From Diphasiastrum complanatum (Eukaryota; Streptophyta; Lycopodiopsida; Lycopodiales; Lycopodiaceae), in contig CM055106.1 in assembly GCA_029204225.1 (NCBI GenBank), forward strand, positions 40,316,368-40,380,367: 64,000 nucleotides of DNA, read 5' to 3'. Below the pieces are notes generated by a model, which saw only the letters and a program-made list of their open reading frames with translations, made no database searches and was not told where the DNA came from. Each line of letters begins with the position of its first letter. Within the stretch, counting starts at the first letter, position 1. Shown one piece after another: positions 45,592-56,437 of the stretch. Made by a program: the position numbers and the translations under genes.

Positions 45592-47209
45592 TAGTACAAG
45601 AGGTTTTGTTGAAATTGATAGGGTTAATCCAAATCAAAGCCAAAATTAGCAGTTTTTTGGAAACTAGTCAAATTTTGTGTAACGAGTTGGATTTGATAGC
45701 TATCCTCAAAATTTTTGTCCACATCTTGTTGTGGGCTGTAGGAACTCTTTTCACACGTGTGAGGCCGTACAGCTCCGGTTTTGACTGAGAAATTTCAAAA
45801 ATTTGTATAATTTGACTCACATACCCAATTTGAGTGATTTTTGGTGCAAAATCAAGCATTTTCTATAGAGAATCTAATCCCTTGATTAGTTCTTGGATTA
45901 GATCAGCCAAGAAATTAAATTTTAAGCTTGAATTAGGTGCATTGATTGATTATCTCTAATTTTTTTGAGTGCATGTTGAAGTTGAGAGAGATTTAGATTA
46001 AGGAGCAATATGCAAGGTGAGAGGTTGAAATCCATTGTAGCATCACTCTAGATTTGTTCAAGAGTGATAGGGTCAAGTTCAGAAGCATCAAATTGCTAGA
46101 AAACATCCTTGGATCTATCCTCCAAGTGAAACCTTTGAGAGTTTCTAGTGCATATAGAGCATCTATGCAAATCTTCTGTAGAATTTGACATAGATTGGCT
46201 TCAATTGAAAGTTCTAGAAAAGAGATTGATATCCAAGTCACATTATTCAATCACTCAATTTGTTTGAGTGTTTGTGAGGTTTGAAAAGAGTCATTAAGGT
46301 GTCTATGGCAAATGTGTAGAGAGAGATCCAATTTTCTAAGAGTTCCTTCCTTTGTAGAAGGCAGGATCTAGAAGCTCATTATGTGTTGTTATAGGTGAAG
46401 AATTTGTCTTCTCCTAGGTAATCAAATCTTTCTAAGTGGTATTAGCTCTTTGAAGCACAATATCGTAGTGAGAAAAATCACAACTTTTGAATTTGAGTTT
46501 CATTCCAAGTCTTAAAAAGTAGAGTAATTGGTGGAATCCAATAGGAGTGATTGAATTCAATTTGTTGAGTAAAAATTGACATAGAATGTATGAAACTCAA
46601 ATTAGTTCTATTCAACTTTCTTTGTGAGAGTGTGAGCATCAATTTGTGATCCCATTGGATGTCTGGAATGAGGAGGAGTCCATATTTGAGTATTCATGCA
46701 TGGTTGAGATCTTTGTGAATCTCTAGTTATCTAATTTTTAAGCTATGTGAAAATTGGTGGTATAGTTTGTTTTCAAATCAAATCAAATTCATTCTAAATC
46801 TCAAGAGTGAGATTATTTGGGTCAAGAGTGAGTCCAAAAGAAGTGATTAAGTTTGATTTTCATGTGTTTGAAAAAAAAACCATCTTTTGTTCAAGAATCT
46901 CCAGTGTTGAGTCTAGGTGTCAAATCTTTTCATATCCATTTCAACTTAAAAAAAAAAAAAGTCATTGGTATTTGATGAGTTCAATAGGAGAGTGGATCTG
47001 ATTTCTTTTGTGATTTGATTCAAATATTGTATGCTTTTGTCTTAGTGATCAAAGCAAAGTTTCCAAGTGACTAGTCATTAGTGTGAAGACTGATTCTTAG
47101 GTTTGTGTTTTAGATCTTTTGTAGATCCTTCTAGATTGTTGAAGATGTTCAAATATAGTCTCTTGAGAGTCACAAATTACATTTGTAAAATCATATCACA
47201 GGTTTTTAT
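45592..47209 (+). other. leader / noncoding interior of element B
   Basis: No recognised coding sequence. It includes a CACACGTGTG palindrome at 45752 and several A-rich and T-rich runs. Confidence 0.5.
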
Positions 47210-48224
47210 TCACATAGCATCAATAGGTGGCATCCTATTGAAGGAAAGAAAGGATGCTGAGTGCAACCTTTGTGGCAAGGGAGGATATTTTTTCTCAAGA
47301 TGCTACAAAAATAAGACCAATCCATCCAAGAAGAACCAAAGCAAGGGGGCCGAGGTGAATGATGGAGCTTCAAGTTCGAAATGCAAATACAAGAAGGACA
47401 AGTCCAAGGAAAGGTGTTTCCTTTGTGGAAAGGTGAATGAGGCTTAGAGTCTCACAACGAATTGCAAGATTTGTCTTCAAGAGTCCATCACAGCACATGT
47501 CAAATCTATTGAAATTTTTCATTTGGAAGTGCATTGTTTGGTTCAAGATGCAAAGATAGCTGTCACTTTCATGAAAGTAATTTGGATTTATTTTATATCC
47601 TTGGAAAGTATTTTGCTTGGAACTTTAAATAAGTTCAAACTTATTGTTATGATCCAAGAGAAATCAATCAAGAATAAGGTGCAGCAATCACAAAATGAAA
47701 ATAGTTTCATTTATGCTATCATGTCAACTTATGAAGAACCATTTTGCTTTGAAGAGATTTTTGTATCTCAAAGGTGGATTAAGGCAATACTAGTTGAGTA
47801 TGAAGTCTCTCTTGAGAACATAGATGATGTTCTTAAAAGGTTGAAATTGATTTTAAATCAATCATCTTCTAAAGACACTTATCTCCATAATGAAGTATTT
47901 AGCCTCATTGGATCTAAGATCAGCATGGTAAACAAGCATGAAGATATGATGCAAACACTTTGTTATTATAGCATGCATAGTCTTGCCAATTTGGATGAGT
48001 CTAATTCTCTAGATCGTGGTAGCATGATGTTAGATCTTTGTGATCCTAGTAAATCAAGAAGAAATATTTATTTTCTCATGAAAGAGCATGCACATGAAGA
48101 AGGAGCAAGCCTCAAGGTCAAGCATCTACATGAAAATTGGAAGGAATCAATTTTGGAGGTGCTAGGATGGTGCAAAGCTCTCAAGCTCATCGAAGATGTC
48201 AACATCAAAGAAGCACTATCATGA
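47210..48224 (+). pseudogene. gag-knuckle and RT-start remnants of element B
   Basis: 47103-47447 encodes CNLCGKGGYFFSRC, a copia zinc knuckle whose histidine is replaced by tyrosine, followed by a lysine/serine stretch and a half knuckle CFLCGK. 47523-48224 is open for 233 codons. Its residues 61-103 (SFIYAIMSTYEEPFCFEE, then QRWIKAILVEYEVSLENIDD) match the RT entry of copia pol (YEDACKSKSWMDAMQVEYDA LIEN in K). The rest is unassigned. There is no protease, integrase core or RT catalytic motif. Confidence 0.6.
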
Positions 48225-48355
48225 TATGGTGATTTAAGATCAACATCAAGCTCATTGGCTGATCTTCACACCTTTTGAACCAGCAAAGGCCAATTTAGCC
48301 CATGGAATCAAGTTCAAGATCATCATGTTTTCCATCAAGCTAGATTTTTGAGGAG

Positions 48356-48459
48356 TGTGAAAAATGCAAAAATAAGCTTGGTAGAGGCCAAAAAATCTTG
48401 TATATAGATAAACACACATGTGTGGAGCCTATTTTCACGTGTGAAACTAGTGTACTTGT
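48356..48459 (+). repeat. 3' LTR of element B, first part
   Basis: 104 bp matching 44746-44849, interrupted by element A. Confidence 0.9.
48455..48459. repeat. target-site duplication of element A, left (CTTGT)
   Basis: CTTGT at 48455-48459 and again at 54321-54325. The uninterrupted site 'gtgtacttgtcatgtacc' exists in B's 5' LTR at 44841-44858. Confidence 0.95.
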
Positions 48460-49112
48460 TGTGAAAAACTCAGATCCAAAAGATGCTAAAGTTTCATAAA
48501 GATCTTGGCCATGGAAGTTATGCACATCTAGATTGAAAAAATGATAGAAATTGTGATGTTAAGCATACTAAACATCAACTAAACATCAAAATCTGATCAT
48601 AAGCTTCCACAAACAGAAACTTGCTGTCCCTGTCCGTACTTCAGAGCCTACAACCTGCATTTCACACGTGTGAAGCCATAGCAACAAAGAAATCACAATT
48701 CTAGTGGCTAGAATGCAAGATATGAACAAAAAAGTGAGAGAGAAGAAGATGGACCTTCAAAGAGCATAACATTCATTCAATAGAATGAAAATGAGATGTG
48801 TACATACTCGTGGAGATGGCTATTTATAGCAGCCATAGTGCCTCTTGGCCACTTGTCTTATGATAGGCTAAAATTGGGGTCCAATAGGATTCACCCATAT
48901 ACCTAGAAATTTGGTCAAATAGGAATGCACCAAATTATGAGCCAATAGAAGAGCTCCACACTCGACCTCCTCTAATTAATGTGACCTCAAAAGTAGTGTA
49001 CACATACTTTGGGCCTCTACATACATGTATGAACCTATCTCTAACTTTTATTTGGCCATAGGCCTACAAAATCTCAAGTTAGGAAAATACTACTAGTTGA
49101 CAATTTTTCACA
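48460..49112 (-). repeat. 3' LTR of element A
   Basis: 653 bp. It contains the 14-bp palindrome TTCACACGTGTGAA (48661-48674) and a TATAAATA box (plus 48821-48828). Confidence 0.97.
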
Positions 49113-52100
49113 CTCCCTCTTCAACTAGTTTTAGCATAGATTTAGAAAGTACACCAAGACTTGTTCTATGCTTGAAAAATAAGTCCTTTCCCAATGCTTT
49201 GGTAAAGATATCAGCCACACATTCCTTTGATGGGACATGTTCAAGCTTGATCTCTTTTGCCAACACTTGTTCTCTCACAAAATGGTAAGCCACCTCGATA
49301 TGTTTGCTCCTTGCATGGAAAACCGGATTGCTTGCTAGACTTTGGGCTGAAAGGTTGTCACAAAAGATGATTGGACTCTCTGAAAAATCCAGCAAATGAA
49401 GCTCCATAATCATCCTCTTGATCCACACCATCTCCTTTGTGCATGATGTCAAAGCTTTGTACTCGGCCTCACTAGAAGAAAGTGATATAGTTGCTTGTTT
49501 CTTCGACATCCATGAGATAGCTCCATCACCTATGAAAATAGCATGTGCATTTATGGATTTTCTATCCATAAGGTCTCCTGCAAAATCTGAATCTGAAAAA
49601 CCAAATAAGTTAGGTGATGAGCCTCTATAAACAATGCCAAAATCTTTTGTTCCCGAGATGTATCTCAAGATCCTCTTTCCTAGTTTCCAATGTTCTATGC
49701 TAGGATCTTGCATGAATTGGCTTAATCTACCAACACAATAAGATAAATCAGGTCTTGTGATGGTTAGATATATAAGAGAACCTATTAGCTTCCTATAGAG
49801 AGTAATGTCCTCGAAGGATCTTTCATTACCTCTTATAGTTAGCTTTACATGTGATTCCATAGGTGTATCAATAGGATTTGCATCTACCATATGAAATCTA
49901 TTGAGAATAGAAATAGCATACTTCTCTTGTGAAATAAAAGTGATTTGAGAAGTTCTAATTACTTCTATTCCTAAGATATAGCTCAAAAGACCAAGATCAT
50001 GCACTTCAAATTCCTTTTTTAGTGCTTTCTTGATATCTTCTATATCTTCCTTGTTCCCTCCACTTAAAATAATGTCATCCACATAAATTAGAAGGATTGT
50101 AACATCATTAGCACTAATTCTAAAGTAAAGTGAATGATCATACTCACTCATAGTGAAGTTTTGAGAAAGTAGAAAAGAGTTAAGCCTAGCATACCAACTC
50201 CTTGGTGCTTGCTTAAGACCATACAAACTTTTTTGTAGAAAACACACATGATTAGGCTTGCTATGAGAAACATAGCTCTCGGGTTGCTCCATGTAGACTT
50301 CCTCTTCAAGATCACCATTCAAGAAAGCATTAGAAATGTCTAATTGCCAAAGATCCCATCCATAAAGAGTTGCAAGGGAAATGATTACTCTTATGCTCAC
50401 CATCTTTGCCACGGGTGCAAAGGTTTCCTCATAGTCAATGCCATGCTCTTGAGCATAACCTTTAGCCACCAACCTTGCCTTCAACTTGTTGATAGATCCA
50501 TCTTGATTTGTCTTTACCTTGAAGATCCATTTGCATCCAATTGCACTTTTGCCCTTTGGAAGCTCCACCAATCTCCATGTGTTGTTCTTCATAAGTGCTT
50601 CAAACTCAAGATCCATTGCTTGGATCCATTCCTCTTCTTGCCTTGCTTCATCTACACATGAAGGTACATCAAAAGAAGTTAGGAAAGCATAGTTGGATCC
50701 ATCCACCACTTGCTTACCTTTGCCATCATAAGTGAGCCTTGAGGGTTTCACTTTATGCCTTGGAGTTCTCCTTGGAATTTGACTTGAAGAGGCTTCTTCA
50801 ACATCCACATCCAATGTGTCATCAACTCCATTGTCATCAAGCACATTAGTTGCAACAACACCATCATCACTTGAAACAACTTTTGGAATGTTACCTTCAT
50901 CAAAAATGACATCCCTACTTGTGAACACTTTCTTGATTGAAGGAACATAAATCCTATATGCTTTGCTTACTTCACTATAACCAACAAAAATGCCCTTTCT
51001 TGAAGATGGATCCTCCTTAGTTCTATCATCAAGAGTAATGTTGAAGTAGCAAATGCATCCAAAAGTTCTTAGAAACTTGACATTAGGCTTCGTACCAAAC
51101 AAAGCTTCAAAAGGGGTTTTTCCTTCCAATACAACACTTGGCCATCTATTGCATAGGAAATTTGCACACAACAAAGCATCACTCCAAAAAGGTTTAGGAA
51201 GATTAGCATTCAATCTCATTGCCTTTGCACTCTCACACAAGGTTCTATTCTTCCTCTCGGCCACTCCATTTTGTTGTGGTGTTCTTGGACATGTGTACTC
51301 CCTCTTGATCCCATGCTCATCGCAAAAGGCTTTGAATTTGTTAGAAATGTATTCACCACCATTGTCGCTCCTCAAGCATTTGATTTTGGTTGTAAATTGA
51401 GTCTCAATAGCAACTTTGAACTTGACAAACACATCAAACACCTCATCCTTGCTCTTTAGTAGATAAACCCAACAAAATCTACTAAAATCATCAATGAAAG
51501 TTACATACATCTTAGCACCTCCATTGCTAATTGTAGTAACACCATGAATATCCGAATGCAAGAGAAAAAAAGGCATCTTAGATCTAGATATAGATCTAGT
51601 ATATGGCAATCTATGTGATTTAGACAAAGCACATTCTTCACAAACATGATTCAAGCAAGTAAGAGACTTGGGAAGTCCCCTTACTACCTCCTTTTTGGCT
51701 ATTACCTCCAAGGCCTTGTAGTTGAGATGTCCCATCCTTTTATGCCATACCTCTTGAATTGACATTTGTTCATTTGCCATGCATCCAACTTGGTTAGCAA
51801 CAACACATGCATCAAGCTTGAACAATTTCCCTTGCCTTTTCCCTTTTGCAATGATACTACACCCCTTTTTGATCAAGCAAGCATCACCATCAAACTCAAC
51901 TTTGAATCCTTTGTCAAGCATTTGGCTTACACTAAGTAAGTTCTTGGTAATGGATGGAATGAGCAAAACATCTTTCAATTCTATATTCCTATTTGTAGAA
52001 AGTGAAATAGGAATTGTGCCAATCCCCTTGATTGCACACTCACCATCATTTGCGGTATAGATTACCTTCCTATCACCATCAAATGCCATTAAAGATGAAA

Positions 52101-53058
52101 AATACTCTTTATGATATGTCATATGAGAAGTGGCTCCACTATCAATCCACCAAGGATCAATGTCTCCATGATTAGCCAACAAGCAAGATGACATAACAAA
52201 AGCATCATTTGAAAGAAGCTCATCCCCACCCTCATCAATAGTTAGATTGGTTTGCTTTTCCCCTTGATCCCTCTTTTTCTTAAAACAATCACTAGCAAAA
52301 TGCCCTTTGACTCCACAATAGAAACATTTTAGCTTAGATCTATCCTTCTTTTTGCCAAAAGTAGAGTGCTCACCTTGGTCTTGCCCTTTAGACCAATTGC
52401 TTTTACCTTTGCCCTTGAACTTGCCTTTAGAGAACATTGCCTCCTCTTCTCCTCCTTGAGATGTAGAAGATGCTCCCACTCTTGCTTGCAACCTGAATTC
52501 TTCAGCCAACAAGACCTCTTGCAAGTCTCCAACACTTGGTAAACATTTTTGGATAGCATAACTTTGAACAAGATTAGCATGATCATCCAACAAGCCATTG
52601 AGAATCACTTGAACAAGCTCCTCATTATTTATGCCATCATTAATGCATGCTAACTCATCATTCAATGCTTTAACTCTCAAAACAAAAGCATGTCCATTCT
52701 CACTCTTCTTTTGCATACAAGAAAAGATTTGCCTTCTTAAAGTCAACACTCTAGAAGTAGACTTGGATTCATAAACCTTCTTCAAGGCTTCCCAAGCTTC
52801 ACTAGATGATGTGCACTTACCAACCTCTTTGATAAGCTCATTTGTCACATTCATCTTGATCATGTGAAGGGCTTTCTTTGCCCTCTTGTCATACCTCAAT
52901 TGTTCTTGAGGTGCCAAAGGTCTCTCCTCCACACCTACAACAATATCCATCAACTCATTCATCTCAAGCAAAGACTCCATCCTTACTTTCCAAGTAGAAT
53001 AGTTGAGGGAGGTAAGCCTATCATTGCTTTCCAACATGTAGCCTCCATTTGTAGCCAT
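49108..53058 (-). CDS. copia gag-pol polyprotein of element A
   Basis: 1316 codons, uninterrupted, from MATNGGYMLESNDRLTS to KLVEEGV. Gag occupies roughly residues 1-290, with zinc knuckle C245-C248-H253-C258 after a lysine/glycine-rich stretch. Protease follows with D306-S-G. Integrase has H439, H444, C473, C476, then D503, D565 and E601 (DD35E spacing) and the FLRTFGCICY C-terminal block. After an acidic linker, RT runs from about 800 with D907 (QLD) and YVDD at 992-995. RNase H has D1156/D1158, E1197 and D1234 and ends near 1310. The order protease-integrase-RT-RNase H is that of Ty1/copia. The stop codon overlaps the polypurine tract and the first bases of the 3' LTR. All catalytic residues are kept and no frameshift or stop occurs, so the protein should be active. 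Confidence 0.97.
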   Translation of the reverse strand: MATNGGYMLESNDRLTSLNYSTWKVRMESLLEMNELMDIVVGVEERPLAPQEQLRYDKRAKKALHMIKMNVTNELIKEVGKCTSSSEAWEALKKVYESKSTSRVLTLRRQIFSCMQKKSENGHAFVLRVKALNDELACINDGINNEELVQVILNGLLDDHANLVQSYAIQKCLPSVGDLQEVLLAEEFRLQARVGASSTSQGGEEEAMFSKGKFKGKGKSNWSKGQDQGEHSTFGKKKDRSKLKCFYCGVKGHFASDCFKKKRDQGEKQTNLTIDEGGDELLSNDAFVMSSCLLANHGDIDPWWIDSGATSHMTYHKEYFSSLMAFDGDRKVIYTANDGECAIKGIGTIPISLSTNRNIELKDVLLIPSITKNLLSVSQMLDKGFKVEFDGDACLIKKGCSIIAKGKRQGKLFKLDACVVANQVGCMANEQMSIQEVWHKRMGHLNYKALEVIAKKEVVRGLPKSLTCLNHVCEECALSKSHRLPYTRSISRSKMPFFLLHSDIHGVTTISNGGAKMYVTFIDDFSRFCWVYLLKSKDEVFDVFVKFKVAIETQFTTKIKCLRSDNGGEYISNKFKAFCDEHGIKREYTCPRTPQQNGVAERKNRTLCESAKAMRLNANLPKPFWSDALLCANFLCNRWPSVVLEGKTPFEALFGTKPNVKFLRTFGCICYFNITLDDRTKEDPSSRKGIFVGYSEVSKAYRIYVPSIKKVFTSRDVIFDEGNIPKVVSSDDGVVATNVLDDNGVDDTLDVDVEEASSSQIPRRTPRHKVKPSRLTYDGKGKQVVDGSNYAFLTSFDVPSCVDEARQEEEWIQAMDLEFEALMKNNTWRLVELPKGKSAIGCKWIFKVKTNQDGSINKLKARLVAKGYAQEHGIDYEETFAPVAKMVSIRVIISLATLYGWDLWQLDISNAFLNGDLEEEVYMEQPESYVSHSKPNHVCFLQKSLYGLKQAPRSWYARLNSFLLSQNFTMSEYDHSLYFRISANDVTILLIYVDDIILSGGNKEDIEDIKKALKKEFEVHDLGLLSYILGIEVIRTSQITFISQEKYAISILNRFHMVDANPIDTPMESHVKLTIRGNERSFEDITLYRKLIGSLIYLTITRPDLSYCVGRLSQFMQDPSIEHWKLGKRILRYISGTKDFGIVYRGSSPNLFGFSDSDFAGDLMDRKSINAHAIFIGDGAISWMSKKQATISLSSSEAEYKALTSCTKEMVWIKRMIMELHLLDFSESPIIFCDNLSAQSLASNPVFHARSKHIEVAYHFVREQVLAKEIKLEHVPSKECVADIFTKALGKDLFFKHRTSLGVLSKSMLKLVEEGV
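49113..49125 (-). other. polypurine tract of A
   Basis: Minus strand GTTGAAGAGGGAG directly before the 3' LTR; primes plus-strand DNA synthesis. Element I has the same sequence. Confidence 0.9.
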
Positions 53059-53655
53059 GTTGCAATGATTGATCTCTGATCTTTGACCTGTTCCAATGCA
53101 CTAAGCACTCTCTTGAATCAACAAATGAAACACAAGAAGAAATCACAAAGATTTGGAACCTAAAACCTTACTTTTTCTCTCTTTTCCTCACTTTTTCCTT
53201 AATTTTAGCCACTAGTTTTATGATTTCTTGATCAAACCAAGACCAAACCTCAATATACTTGCTTTTCCCTCACTCCTAAGATTGAAATACACTCTTGAAT
53301 CATTCAGCAAACTGAAAATCAGAGGGTTACATCAATTTTGAAGTTTTTGACATGAAGAAGCAAGAAATTGAATCAAAAAACTATATGCTAGAATGGAAAA
53401 CTAATAGGATCTTGTTGGATCTTGCATCTCCCTCTTTCCAAAACAATTTTTGTCTCCTTATTCTGATAAGTACAGAGGGAATTCGCCCTACTTCAATTGA
53501 AATGCATACAAATGATGTTTTGATCACAAAGATCCAATTTCTACACATAAATCAACAAGATTTTTAGCTAGAAACTTGATTGGAATGCTACAAAAGCAAA
53601 CTCGCCCACAAATCTCTTCTAAATCTGGCAAAACCTGCACATTTGGCCGCCTAAT

Positions 53656-53667
53656 GCTCTGATACCA
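53656..53667 (-). other. primer-binding site of A
   Basis: Minus strand TGGTATCAGAGC (tRNA-iMet type) directly after the 5' LTR. Confidence 0.95.
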
Positions 53668-54320
53668 TGTGAAAAACTCAGATCCAAAAGATGCTAAAGT
53701 TTCATAAAGATCTTGGCCATGGAAGTTATGCACATCTAGATTGAAAAAATGATAGAAATTGTGATGTTAAGCATACTAAACATCAACTAAACATCAAAAT
53801 CTGATCATAAGCTTCCACAAACAGAAACTTGCTGTCCCTGTCCGTACTTCAGAGCCTACAACCTGCATTTCACACGTGTGAAGCCATAGCAACAAAGAAA
53901 TCACAATTCTAGTGGCTAGAATGCAAGATATGAACAAAAAAGTGAGAGAGAAGAAGATGGACCTTCAAAGAGCATAACATTCATTCAATAGAATGAAAAT
54001 GAGATGTGTACATACTCGTGGAGATGGCTATTTATAGCAGCCATAGTGCCTCTTGGCCACTTGTCTTATGATAGGCTAAAATTGGGGTCCAATAGGATTC
54101 ACCCATATACCTAGAAATTTGGTCAAATAGGAATGCACCAAATTATGAGCCAATAGAAGAGCTCCACACTCGACCTCCTCTAATTAATGTGACCTCAAAA
54201 GTAGTGTACACATACTTTGGGCCTCTACATACATGTATGAACCTATCTCTAACTTTTATTTGGCCATAGGCCTACAAAATCTCAAGTTAGGAAAATACTA
54301 CTAGTTGACAATTTTTCACA
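53668..54320 (-). repeat. 5' LTR of element A
   Basis: 653 bp, same length as the 3' LTR and no mismatch seen. It carries the promoter that would drive the element. Confidence 0.97.
54029..54036 (-). promoter_or_regulatory. TATA box in the 5' LTR of A
   Basis: Minus strand TATAAATA in GGCTGCTATAAATAGCC. The CACACGTGTG palindrome lies about 150 bp downstream (53871), so it should be inside the transcript. Confidence 0.7.
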
Positions 54321-54325
54321 CTTGT

Positions 54326-55053
54326 CATGTACCATAATCATATATGTTGTACATATGATTTAATTCAAGTTCTAGTGGCTAAAATGGCCAAAAACTAGTT
54401 TTCTAGACATATGACACATGGCATCAATCTATTGATTGCATGAGCCACATCCTTTGGTTAGGTGCTATATCCCATGTGTAGAGGATAGCTCACACGTGTG
54501 GAATAAGCTGAAGTAGGCAAATTTTGACTTCTAGAAGATTTCCAAGTAGATCTCCATATAGAAGGAAAATGGACCAACAATGCTCAAAATAGAAGGTTTT
54601 GTCCAAGTGTCAGTTTTGCATGATGAATCATCATATGACAAAGCACCTTCACACATGTGGGATCAAAAGATGATCAGTACCACGAGCTCCTACTTATTGT
54701 ATATATAGAGCCACATTTGGCCATAATCATTGTGAGACACCAATCTTGGTTTTGGAAGCAATTTTAAGTGATTCTCTCCATTTGTCTACATTTGTTTTGA
54801 TTGTTTTGGGGTTCTATCAATGTGTACTTGATTTTCAGGTTGGAGTCCGTACTCAGACAGTGTTTCACACGTGTGAAACCAGAAAGTACACCTACCTTCA
54901 ATTGATGATTGTTCTTGTTAGGATTTTGTATCTAGAATTGATCTAGATAGATCTTAATCTCAAGTAGATTGATATATCAAGTAATCTGACAACCAATACC
55001 TCTTGAGGATGAGATTAGGATCCACTCTTGGTCCTTTTTGTACTTTTTGCACA
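54326..55053 (+). repeat. 3' LTR of element B, second part
   Basis: 728 bp matching 44851-45578. The terminal TTTTTTCACA of the 5' LTR is TTTTTGCACA here. Confidence 0.9.
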
Positions 55054-55058
55054 CTCTC
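55054..55058. repeat. target-site duplication of element B, right (CTCTC)
   Basis: Matches 44741-44745. Confidence 0.9.
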
Positions 55059-55415
55059 CTCACCTCTCCTCATGCTTTGCAAAATCTGATTTCTAAGCAT
55101 GAGTACTCTTGAAGTGTTACTAGATTCATAGATTGATTTTAAAGACTCCCAAGCCTCTTTAGCACTAGTACATGCTGATACTTCTCTCAACAAATAATTG
55201 CTCACATTCATCTTCACACAATGAAGTGCAAGCCTAGATCTCTTCTTGTATCTAGCTAACTCCTATGCACCTAGAGGTTCATCTTCATCTTCAATCAAGA
55301 ACTCATAAAGGTCTTGGTGCACCAAGAGTGACTCCATCCTAACCTTCCAAATAGCATAATTTGTAGAATTCAATCTCTCACTAGCTTCTAGAAGGTATGC
55401 TCCCACAGATCCCAT
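55059..55415 (-). pseudogene. gag N-terminal half of element C
   Basis: ATG at 55413-55415: MGSVGAYLLEASERLNS, then NYAIWKVRMESLLVHQDLYE, an in-frame TAG near 55264 where the copy at 608-863 has CAG, then LHCVKMNVSNYLLREVSACT and SRVLMLRNQILQSMRRGEE. There the insertion of B interrupts it. The other half is at 44745 and below. Confidence 0.85.
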
Positions 55416-55439
55416 CTTACTAGTGACTTCTACAAACAA

Positions 55440-55754
55440 GAAATAGATTTGAATGACTTGAAACTCACAAAGGTCTCACACTTGCAGTGTTTCACTCAAA
55501 TTTGATTTCTAATCCAACAAATGGACTTATAATCACAGTTCTATCACTCCCTCACAAATATGGAATGAAGATAGGATGAAGTGAAAACTACTTTCAAACA
55601 AATCTTGCCAAGAAATGGATTTGATTGTCTCTAGAAACTCACTAAGGTCTCTCTCTTGTAGTGTTTCACTCAAATTAGACTTCTAATCCAACAAATTGAC
55701 TTATAATCTCAGTTCTAGCACTCCCTCACAAAGTTGGAATGAAGATAAGATGAT
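55440..55754 (-). repeat. ~171-bp tandem duplication in the leader of C
   Basis: 55441-55580 and 55612-55754 share 'agtgtttcactcaaatt', 'tctaatccaacaaat', 'gacttataatc' and 'cactccctcacaaa' in the same order. A primer-binding site is not present where expected next to the LTR. Confidence 0.8.
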
Positions 55755-56437
55755 GAAACGTACAGTACTAAGGACCATAAATGGATCTTTGAATGATCCA
55801 CAAGGTGATTGTATGCTTGTTAAACAATCTATCAGAAACTAGTCATCAAAAAACAAGATCTAGTTTAGCAGCTTGATAAGAAACAAGTAGAGACAATCAA
55901 AACATTGATCAAATAGTATAATCCAACTCCACACGTGTGGAAATAAGGTTGTAGTACGACCTGTAGACAGTGTTTACAAAGTGCCAAAGCTGGGTTTCAT
56001 TGGAAATCAAGAATAATCACCATACAATGAGAGGAAACTTGAGTTTCTCCTTGAGGCTCCAAAAAGTTTCTATCTTCTCACTATGGAGAATGGGAATACA
56101 TAGTAAAACACACTTCCTTTGCAAAGTTAGGATCCAGCATGTAATAAGAAAGTAGACTCCACTTTCTTGCCCTAATGTGAAAACCCTAGCCTAGATCCAA
56201 GAGTCATGCTTGGTAGGTGCATGGTAGGTACAAATCTCATCATAAATCATGGTCTAGATCCTACAAAGTAGGAATCACTACCAAATAGACACAACCACTC
56301 CTCTTGACTCATGGTAACCTACTTTAGGTGTGTATGTACAAGTGGCACTTTGGCCATTCAAGTAACCAACAAACAATATTGACAAAATGTACAATATTCT
56401 ACATGGCTAGATTTGCCAATGTAGGCAATTTTTCACA
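55751..56437 (-). repeat. LTR shared by K (3') and C (5')
   Basis: The right end is exact: GGCAATTTTTCACA, preceded on the minus strand by K's polypurine tract TTTGAGGAGGAG (56438-56449). The left end near 55751 is inferred from the partial LTRs at 404 and 42760. CACACGTGTG lies at 55930. Confidence 0.75.

Larger units (their letters stand above)
48460..54320 (-). mobile_element. complete, young Ty1/copia retrotransposon A (minus)
   Basis: 5861 bp with 653-bp LTRs at both ends (48460-49112 and 53668-54320), TG...CA termini, primer-binding site 53656-53667, polypurine tract 49113-49125, 5-bp target duplication CTTGT and a single uninterrupted gag-pol frame. Side-by-side reading found no difference between the LTRs, so the insertion is very recent. 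The insertion point lies inside the 3' LTR of element B. This is the only element here with everything needed for autonomous transposition. Confidence 0.97.
44746..55053 (+). mobile_element. copia-type element B (plus), non-autonomous, hosts element A
   Basis: 5' LTR 44746-45578, primer-binding site 45579-45591, interior to 48355 and a 3' LTR split by element A (48356-48459 and 54326-55053). The 3' LTR is preceded by TTTTTGAGGAG, a polypurine tract. Removing A and one TSD leaves a 3' LTR of 832 bp against 833 bp for the 5' LTR, with scattered differences. Removing B restores the gag reading EESAQDYV of element C, as seen intact at 608-863. The interior has only gag-knuckle and RT-start remnants, so B moved with borrowed enzymes. 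Confidence 0.92.
42760..55750 (-). mobile_element. copia element C (minus), old, host of the nested insertions
   Basis: Read on the minus strand: leader with tandem duplication (55416-55754), gag start (55415-55059), interruption by element B (44746-55053, TSD CTCTC), gag continuation and protease (44745 to about 43825), scrambled pol remnants (43006-43828) and a partial LTR (42760-42985). Most of pol and part of the LTR are deleted. No primer-binding site remains next to the LTR at 55751. That LTR is shared with element K, as in tandem copies joined by recombination. Confidence 0.75.
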
